DNA of 11,783 nucleotides from an uncultured Eubacterium sp. (lineage in GTDB: Bacteria; Bacillota; Clostridia; Oscillospirales; Acutalibacteraceae): assembly GCA_905233805.1 (NCBI GenBank), contig CAJOER010000018.1, forward strand, positions 1 to 11,783, written 5' to 3'. The notes beneath the pieces are model-generated. The model saw only the letters and a list, made by a program, of their open reading frames with translations. It had not been told where the DNA came from and made no database searches. Every line of letters begins with the position of its first letter. Positions within the stretch are counted from its first letter, which is position 1. This document shows positions 7,415 through 11,783 of this stretch, one piece after another. The position numbers were made by a program, and so were the translations under genes.

Positions 7415-10051
7415 TTAGAACATTGTGTCAGTAATGTAATTATATATCTCTTCTTCACAGTTGCCCATTGGAAGATAGAACTTTTCCATACGGTTTTTAT
7501 ATTTTTCTTCAGGTTGGAAGTCATTATTAGCAATATTGATAATGTCATTAATTGCATCTTCAACTTCTGTTGAAAGAGGTCCGAAAGCCTCGTCGAAAGG
7601 TAAGTCGAGGTCTCTGTACAGATTCATACCTGATTTGAATTGCATATAGTCGGGTACAAAATACATTATCGGTCTGTTTAGATACGCAAAATCAAATACA
7701 AACGAAGAAAAGTCCGTAATGAAAAGATTATAATCTTCAAGGTTTATATCATCCATTACTATATTAATTCTGTCACACTCAGTTTTAAATAAAGACGATA
7801 CGATATTCTTAATAATCGGGTGCATTTTTATATCAAGAACAACATCTTTTTCCTCAAGCATTTTCTGAAGCTCTTTACTGTTGATAAATGCGTAGAATTT
7901 TTTATAATAATCACTCGCTTTAAAACTGGTTATATTAATGTTATATTCATTATCAGAATCGGATGTAGTAAGATAACTCCGCCAGGACGGTGCCAAAAGA
8001 ATCCGTCCTTTTGGCTGCGAAAGGCAATTGATTCTGCTGTATCTCGGCATACCGCATTTTATCAACTGGTCATCTTTATAGTGATACTTTTCCGTAAGAT
8101 TCTTGATTTCAAAATACGAAGAAACTACTATCTTATCGCATGCTGCTCTTTCGGCAGAATACTTCCTCACATAAGAAGCGTGAAGAATACCATGTTGCAT
8201 ATATATAACTCTAAAATGGCATATATCCATAAACCGGATTTCTTCGTTCTCTGTAATGAAAGGTGAAATAGCCTTTCTTCCGAAGAAAGAAGATATTATC
8301 AATTCGCTTGCCAAATAGAGAAGTTGATGCTTATAAGAACCAAATTCGATTAAGTATTCTTTCTGTTCTTCATTGAACAGATGTTCTATCTCTTCATACG
8401 GCTTCGTATAAACATAGTAACGCTCTACGTTATCGTCTTTTGAAAAATCGTTACGAAACTGATAATAAGCATTATCTTTTAATACTGTGTTTAAATCAGA
8501 GTATAGCCATACTCGGTGGTTTGCACGGTAATCAATGGCATTTGCTTTTAACTCTTTGATTAGCAGTTCGTCATTTCCGTATTCAATTTTTCCCTTTTCA
8601 AACTCATATAATTCCTCTCTGCTTTTCTTTTCGAACAGAATACTGTCGTTAAAATACGTGATAAAATAATTACCCTTACAGTATTTATATCTGCGTTTTT
8701 TGTGCTGAAAAACAGAGGTTGCGACAAAAGTCATATGAACGTCCATTTCATATGAGTCAATAACTGTTTTAAAAGAGAGTTTATTTACGGCTTCGGGGTC
8801 TATATCATATGTGAATCCGTATAATTTATTAGTCATCATGTTCGTTTGAACAAAACTGAAACACGAACGATAAACGGGTATTATTTCTTTCTTTTCACCA
8901 TTTTCAACAGCATAAATCTGCGGCAAATCGTCAATATAATCATAAACTGACGATTCCGTTGTAGCCCAAATTCTGAACTTGCCGTCATCAAGCTCCGAAA
9001 TCTTTAATAGTTTAATGTTAAACATTTTATTATGAATAATAGTCTTTCCTTCAGCGACTATGTCTATTCCGTCGCTGCTAACATAGTGTTGCGGAAATAC
9101 GTTAGGCTTTAACGACAGCCAAAAGCGAATATGCTCTTTACTTATAGATGGATTTTTAGTAATAATCTCTACGTCAACTCTGGAAAGAAGGTTCTTTATA
9201 CGATTAATGGCATTTTCAAATTCTTTTCCCTCATAGTGAAAAGGGAAAAGAATTTTACTTGTCAGTTTCCAACGCAAATCATGAAAGAACATAGCCTGAT
9301 AGTATAAAGGAACTCTATCCTTATACTTTGAAAACAGGCTTTCAAAATACTTCATTGAAGGCTCAAATAGATAATAAGCGTGAAATTTTGATGAAACGGC
9401 AGAGGTTTCGTTATCACGGTTGTACAAATAACAAGCTTGTGCGCAGTAACCGATTTTTAATTTTTCTTCTAAAACTCTATTAATATACTCTTGGTCTTCT
9501 TGGTTTTTCATTTCTTCGTTAAAATAGAAGTTGTTTTCGCCAAGATTTTTAACACATATATTCATAGTCGTTTGAACAATATATGGGTATTTTTCCAAGT
9601 CATAAACAGCAGTGTGAGTTAGTATTTTTTTATATCTATTGTGATATGAAACAGGTCTTCCGTTCTTATATGGCTGAATAAAATATGTAACGAGGTCGGT
9701 CTTTTTATAGACTTTTTCAAAATATGAATATATACTTTCAATGCTGCTTGGAGAAAGCTGGTCGTCAGAATCTAGGAACATTATATACTTTCCCTGTGCA
9801 TTTTTTATTCCGAAATTACGTGTTTTCGAAACGCCGGAGTTTGTTTGCTCAAAATACTTGAAATATGGGTATTCAGAACTATATTTCTCGCATATAGCTC
9901 CGCTGGAATCGGTTGAACCGTCATTTATAAGTAAAACCTCTATACTATCCTTGTCAATTGTTTGACTGATTAAAGATTTCAAACAATCTTCAAGATATTG
10001 CTGTGTGTTATATACAGGTATTATAACGCTGACTTTATACTTGTAATCCAT
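7415..10051 (-). CDS. Fusion of GT2 glycosyltransferase and TagF-like phosphotransferase
   Basis: An 878-residue two-enzyme protein. Residues 5-230 are a GT-A family 2 glycosyltransferase with VSVIIPVYN, NDGSTDSSG (Asp44) and the metal-binding FLDSDD (Asp94-Asp97), so sugar transfer from a nucleotide sugar looks intact. Residues about 340-500 form a beta-rich region resembling the N-terminal domain of the 521-residue phosphotransferase. Residues about 510-870 are the TagF-like part with MQHG (His620), CGMPRYSRI, APSWRS, KMHP (His744) and TDFSS (Asp780-Ser783). These are recognisable variants of the family motifs, more diverged than those in the genes at 3339 and 4901. The architecture matches known bifunctional GT2/CDP-glycerol phosphotransferases. 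The start follows AAAGAGG (10064-10058) and lies 11 bp after the upstream gene, whose TAA stop overlaps that ribosome site. The gene is more A+T-rich than the convergent operon. Sugar and polyol are unknown. Confidence 0.9.
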   Translation of the reverse strand: MDYKYKVSVIIPVYNTQQYLEDCLKSLISQTIDKDSIEVLLINDGSTDSSGAICEKYSSEYPYFKYFEQTNSGVSKTRNFGIKNAQGKYIMFLDSDDQLSPSSIESIYSYFEKVYKKTDLVTYFIQPYKNGRPVSYHNRYKKILTHTAVYDLEKYPYIVQTTMNICVKNLGENNFYFNEEMKNQEDQEYINRVLEEKLKIGYCAQACYLYNRDNETSAVSSKFHAYYLFEPSMKYFESLFSKYKDRVPLYYQAMFFHDLRWKLTSKILFPFHYEGKEFENAINRIKNLLSRVDVEIITKNPSISKEHIRFWLSLKPNVFPQHYVSSDGIDIVAEGKTIIHNKMFNIKLLKISELDDGKFRIWATTESSVYDYIDDLPQIYAVENGEKKEIIPVYRSCFSFVQTNMMTNKLYGFTYDIDPEAVNKLSFKTVIDSYEMDVHMTFVATSVFQHKKRRYKYCKGNYFITYFNDSILFEKKSREELYEFEKGKIEYGNDELLIKELKANAIDYRANHRVWLYSDLNTVLKDNAYYQFRNDFSKDDNVERYYVYTKPYEEIEHLFNEEQKEYLIEFGSYKHQLLYLASELIISSFFGRKAISPFITENEEIRFMDICHFRVIYMQHGILHASYVRKYSAERAACDKIVVSSYFEIKNLTEKYHYKDDQLIKCGMPRYSRINCLSQPKGRILLAPSWRSYLTTSDSDNEYNINITSFKASDYYKKFYAFINSKELQKMLEEKDVVLDIKMHPIIKNIVSSLFKTECDRINIVMDDINLEDYNLFITDFSSFVFDFAYLNRPIMYFVPDYMQFKSGMNLYRDLDLPFDEAFGPLSTEVEDAINDIINIANNDFQPEEKYKNRMEKFYLPMGNCEEEIYNYITDTMF

Positions 10052-10062
10052 GTTTTTCCTCT

Positions 10063-10872
10063 TTATAGTATTCCTATGTGTTTTCCGATTATTATTTTAA
10101 TACGCAATCGTTTAATGAATGATTTTTCAGCAGACAATTGGACAAGCTGAGGTACAATAAATTCATTTATTGCAAATTCATAAAGGAATGTGGAATCATC
10201 GCTTTTACCATTCTTAAGTGTCTTTAGAATCTTCCCCAGAGCTTTTCTATTATCGTAAAATGTTGTGTAGTTTATCGGCCTTATACCTTTTAGTTTTTCA
10301 GTATAAAATAATACCTTGTTAGATACGTTTATAGTTTCGGCAATAGAATAACAAGACAACAGATAGAGCAGTTGGTCTGTATAGCTTAAATTATCCATCT
10401 TGAAAGCACTCGATTTTATTAACTTAGCCTTTATTGCATTGTTCCAGATACGAGCGCCGTTCTTTACATAATTGCTGATAGTTAATTCTTTATTGAGTGA
10501 GAATACCGGTGCGAATTTTAAGCCTTTTAGTTTTGAAATATTAAAAATAGCAACATCACTGTTAGAGTAAATTATAGATTGTACCGTATTCGGAGCCACT
10601 ATTTCATTGTTGTTTACAACTATAACGTAATCATTATCGTCAATAAGTTTAATCTCTTTAAAGAGTGCTTTGCAAAAGTTCTTCTTATCTTTAATGAAGA
10701 CGATTTTTGAATCGTTAGAGTAATTCTTTCTTATCGTTTTATTATTTGTAATAGTAACAATTTCATAATTACAGTTTGTCTGTCTTATTATACTAGATAA
10801 GACTCTGACATACTTATTGTGATTGCCTATTGCTCTTATAATAAATACGATTTTAACATCACTTTTCAGCAT
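10063..10872 (-). CDS. GT2-like protein lacking the DxD motif (possible pseudo-glycosyltransferase)
   Basis: A 269-residue protein, first gene of a two-gene operon. Its N-terminal 100 residues follow the GT2 plan strand by strand. VKIVFIIRAIGN matches the usual VSVIIPVYN strand, IIRQTNCNYEIVTITNN (28-44) occupies the place of SLxSQT...IEVLLINDGS, and YVIVVNNNEIVAPNTV (82-97) occupies the place of the YIMFLDSDDxLSPSS segment. The DxD acids are replaced by Asn87-Asn88-Asn89-Glu90 and the NDGS motif by ITNN. The C-terminal 170 residues are not recognised and are rich in Lys, Ile and Asn. A promoter and ribosome site (AAGGG, 10884-10880, 7 nt before ATG) are intact, so it is probably expressed. 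It could be a regulatory or acceptor-binding partner of the downstream fusion enzyme, or a metal-independent transferase. The family call is by pattern only. Confidence 0.65.
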   Translation of the reverse strand: MLKSDVKIVFIIRAIGNHNKYVRVLSSIIRQTNCNYEIVTITNNKTIRKNYSNDSKIVFIKDKKNFCKALFKEIKLIDDNDYVIVVNNNEIVAPNTVQSIIYSNSDVAIFNISKLKGLKFAPVFSLNKELTISNYVKNGARIWNNAIKAKLIKSSAFKMDNLSYTDQLLYLLSCYSIAETINVSNKVLFYTEKLKGIRPINYTTFYDNRKALGKILKTLKNGKSDDSTFLYEFAINEFIVPQLVQLSAEKSFIKRLRIKIIIGKHIGIL

Positions 10873-10906
10873 TTTATTTCCCTTGCCTAGTAATTATTCT
10901 CTATAT

Positions 10907-10935
10907 ATTATAATATAAGTGTACAAAACAGTCAA
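10907..10935 (-). promoter_or_regulatory. Promoter of the minus-strand GT2/phosphotransferase operon
   Basis: On the minus strand TTGACT (10935-10930) and TATAAT (10912-10907) are 17 bp apart, close to the sigma-A consensus, about 34 bp before the start codon at 10872. Confidence 0.8.
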
Positions 10936-10963
10936 TAATTTTCCATTAATTTTGCAAGTATAT

Positions 10964-10992
10964 TTGACTAAATATGACAAAAGTATTATAAT
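10964..10992 (+). promoter_or_regulatory. Promoter of the tarI-tarJ operon
   Basis: TTGACT (10964-10969) and TATAAT (10987-10992) are separated by 17 bp. Its -35 hexamer is identical to that of the divergent operon's promoter, 28 bp away, so both operons may be set at a similar strength. The ribosome site AAGGAGAA (11023-11030) follows, 6 nt before the ATG at 11037. Confidence 0.8.
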
Positions 10993-11036
10993 GGAAAAAA
11001 CAATATAATCATTTGATTAATTAAGGAGAAATTTTT

Positions 11037-11750
11037 ATGGTTTACGGTGTAATTTTAGCAGGCGGAATCGGTTCGCGTATGGGCGGCGATAAGCCGAAAC
11101 AGTATCTTAACGTTAAGGACAAGCCGATTATCGTTTATACTATTGAAAAGTTTTTCTCAACTCCCGAGTTTGAGAAGGTTATCGTTCTCTGCCCGAAGCA
11201 GTGGGTTGAGCATACCAAAAACCTTATCGAAAAGCATATTGCCCCCGCAGCCGGCAAGGTTGCCGTTATCGAGGGCGGCGATACGAGAAACGAAACTATT
11301 ATGAACGCAATTAAATTCATTGAAAACGAAGGTAATCTCAAAGACGATACCGTAATCGTTACTCATGACAGCGTACGTCCTTTCGTTACTCACAGAATTA
11401 TTGAGGAAAATATTGCAGCTGCTAAGAAATACGGCGCATGCGATACGGTTATCCCCGCAACGGATACTATCGTTGAATCGCTTGACAATACAGTTATCAG
11501 CGATATTCCCGACAGGTCAAAAATGTATCAGGGCCAGACTCCTCAGTCGTTTAATGCCCGCAAGTTAAAGGATATGTATAACGCTCTTACCGATGAGGAA
11601 AAAGCAATCCTTACCGACGCTGCAAAGATTTTCGTTATGAAGGGCGAAAAGGTCGCGCTTGTTCAGGGTGAAGATTTTAATATGAAGATTACCTATCCTT
11701 ATGACCTTCGTGTAGCAAAGTCACTTTTGGAGGAAGAAACAGATGATTAA
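11037..11750 (+). CDS. tarI: Ribitol-5-phosphate cytidylyltransferase
   Basis: A 237-residue cytidylyltransferase of the IspD/TarI family, making CDP-ribitol from CTP and D-ribitol 5-phosphate for teichoic-acid-type polymers. The nucleotide-binding loop LAGGIGSRMGGDKPKQY (7-23, Arg14 and Lys21) is complete. THDSVRPF (109-116), QGQTPQSF (165-172) and the terminal NMKITYPYDLRVA (215-227) follow the TarI pattern. The paralogous MEP-pathway enzyme IspD is excluded mainly by context and by TarI-like stretches such as RNETIM, VTHDSVRPFVTHRIIEEN and YQGQTPQSF: the next gene, overlapping by 8 bp, begins like TarJ, the partner reductase. It has its own consensus promoter and strong ribosome site. It is divergent from the GT2/phosphotransferase operon, which would use or modify the same polymer. 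It is complete, with no odd residues seen. Confidence 0.88.
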   Translation: MVYGVILAGGIGSRMGGDKPKQYLNVKDKPIIVYTIEKFFSTPEFEKVIVLCPKQWVEHTKNLIEKHIAPAAGKVAVIEGGDTRNETIMNAIKFIENEGNLKDDTVIVTHDSVRPFVTHRIIEENIAAAKKYGACDTVIPATDTIVESLDNTVISDIPDRSKMYQGQTPQSFNARKLKDMYNALTDEEKAILTDAAKIFVMKGEKVALVQGEDFNMKITYPYDLRVAKSLLEEETDD

Positions 11751-11783
11751 TACAGTTTACCGATTAGTTGCTCCCAGACGCTT
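11743..11783 (+). CDS. tarJ: Start of ribulose-5-phosphate reductase (cut by window end)
   Basis: The ATG at 11743 overlaps the last 8 bp of tarI in another frame. GGAG (11729-11732) upstream can serve as ribosome site. Only 13 codons are visible, reading MINTVYRLVAPRR. This closely resembles the typical TarJ N-terminus (MINxVYxLVxPRxF). TarJ is a zinc alcohol-dehydrogenase-like enzyme that reduces D-ribulose 5-phosphate to D-ribitol 5-phosphate with NADPH, feeding TarI. The identification rests on this short stretch plus the tarI neighbour. The rest lies outside the window. Confidence 0.75.
   Translation, partial: MINTVYRLVAPRR

Noticed and set aside
11037..11750. IspD of the MEP isoprenoid pathway
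   Set aside because: Motif wording is closer to TarI and the overlapping next gene starts like TarJ; some residual doubt remains because the families are paralogous.

Overview
The window looks like chromosome from a Gram-positive, low-to-moderate G+C bacterium, probably a gut Clostridia (Oscillospiraceae/Ruminococcaceae-like). The grounds are consensus sigma-A promoters with 17-bp spacing, strong AGGAGG-type ribosome sites, a TnpX-type recombinase of the clostridial Tn4451 kind, and teichoic-acid-type genes. The genus is inference; no rRNA or species marker is present.

Layout. (1) 1 to about 2254: right-hand part of an integrated mobile element. It holds palindromic repeats, a small TnpW-like protein and a large serine recombinase, and ends in a strong terminator just before the 3' end of a tRNA-Ser(GGA) gene. 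(2) 2258-3219: tRNA-Ser(GGA) and, upstream of it on the same minus strand, a PAP2-family membrane phosphatase. The tRNA has its own promoter buried in the 3' end of the phosphatase gene. (3) 3339-7357: a plus-strand two-gene operon of TagF-like CDP-glycerol/CDP-ribitol phosphotransferases. The second protein carries two tandem modules, the second of which has lost every recognisable catalytic motif. (4) 7369-7404: a shared hairpin terminator between convergent operons. (5) 10872-7415: a minus-strand, clearly more A+T-rich operon. It encodes a degenerate GT2-like protein and a large fusion of an active-looking GT2 glycosyltransferase with a TagF-like phosphotransferase. (6) 11037 to the end: tarI (ribitol-5-phosphate cytidylyltransferase) overlapping the start of tarJ (ribulose-5-phosphate reductase), read from a divergent promoter.

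How the genes fit together. TarJ and TarI would make CDP-ribitol. The three TagF-like proteins are candidates to polymerise ribitol- or glycerol-phosphate on a lipid carrier at the inner face of the membrane, and the GT2 domain would add sugar. The locus therefore reads as part of a teichoic-acid or phosphopolyol surface-polymer cluster. Polymer type cannot be read from the window, and no flippase, export or linkage-unit gene is visible here. The PAP2 phosphatase might act in lipid-carrier recycling, but it has its own promoter and that link is only positional.

I see no CRISPR array or recognisable defence system. The most unusual content is two apparent pseudoenzymes in one surface-polymer locus (the second half of the 818-residue protein and the 269-residue GT2-like protein), and a beta-rich accessory domain that seems to be shared between two otherwise differently built phosphotransferases.
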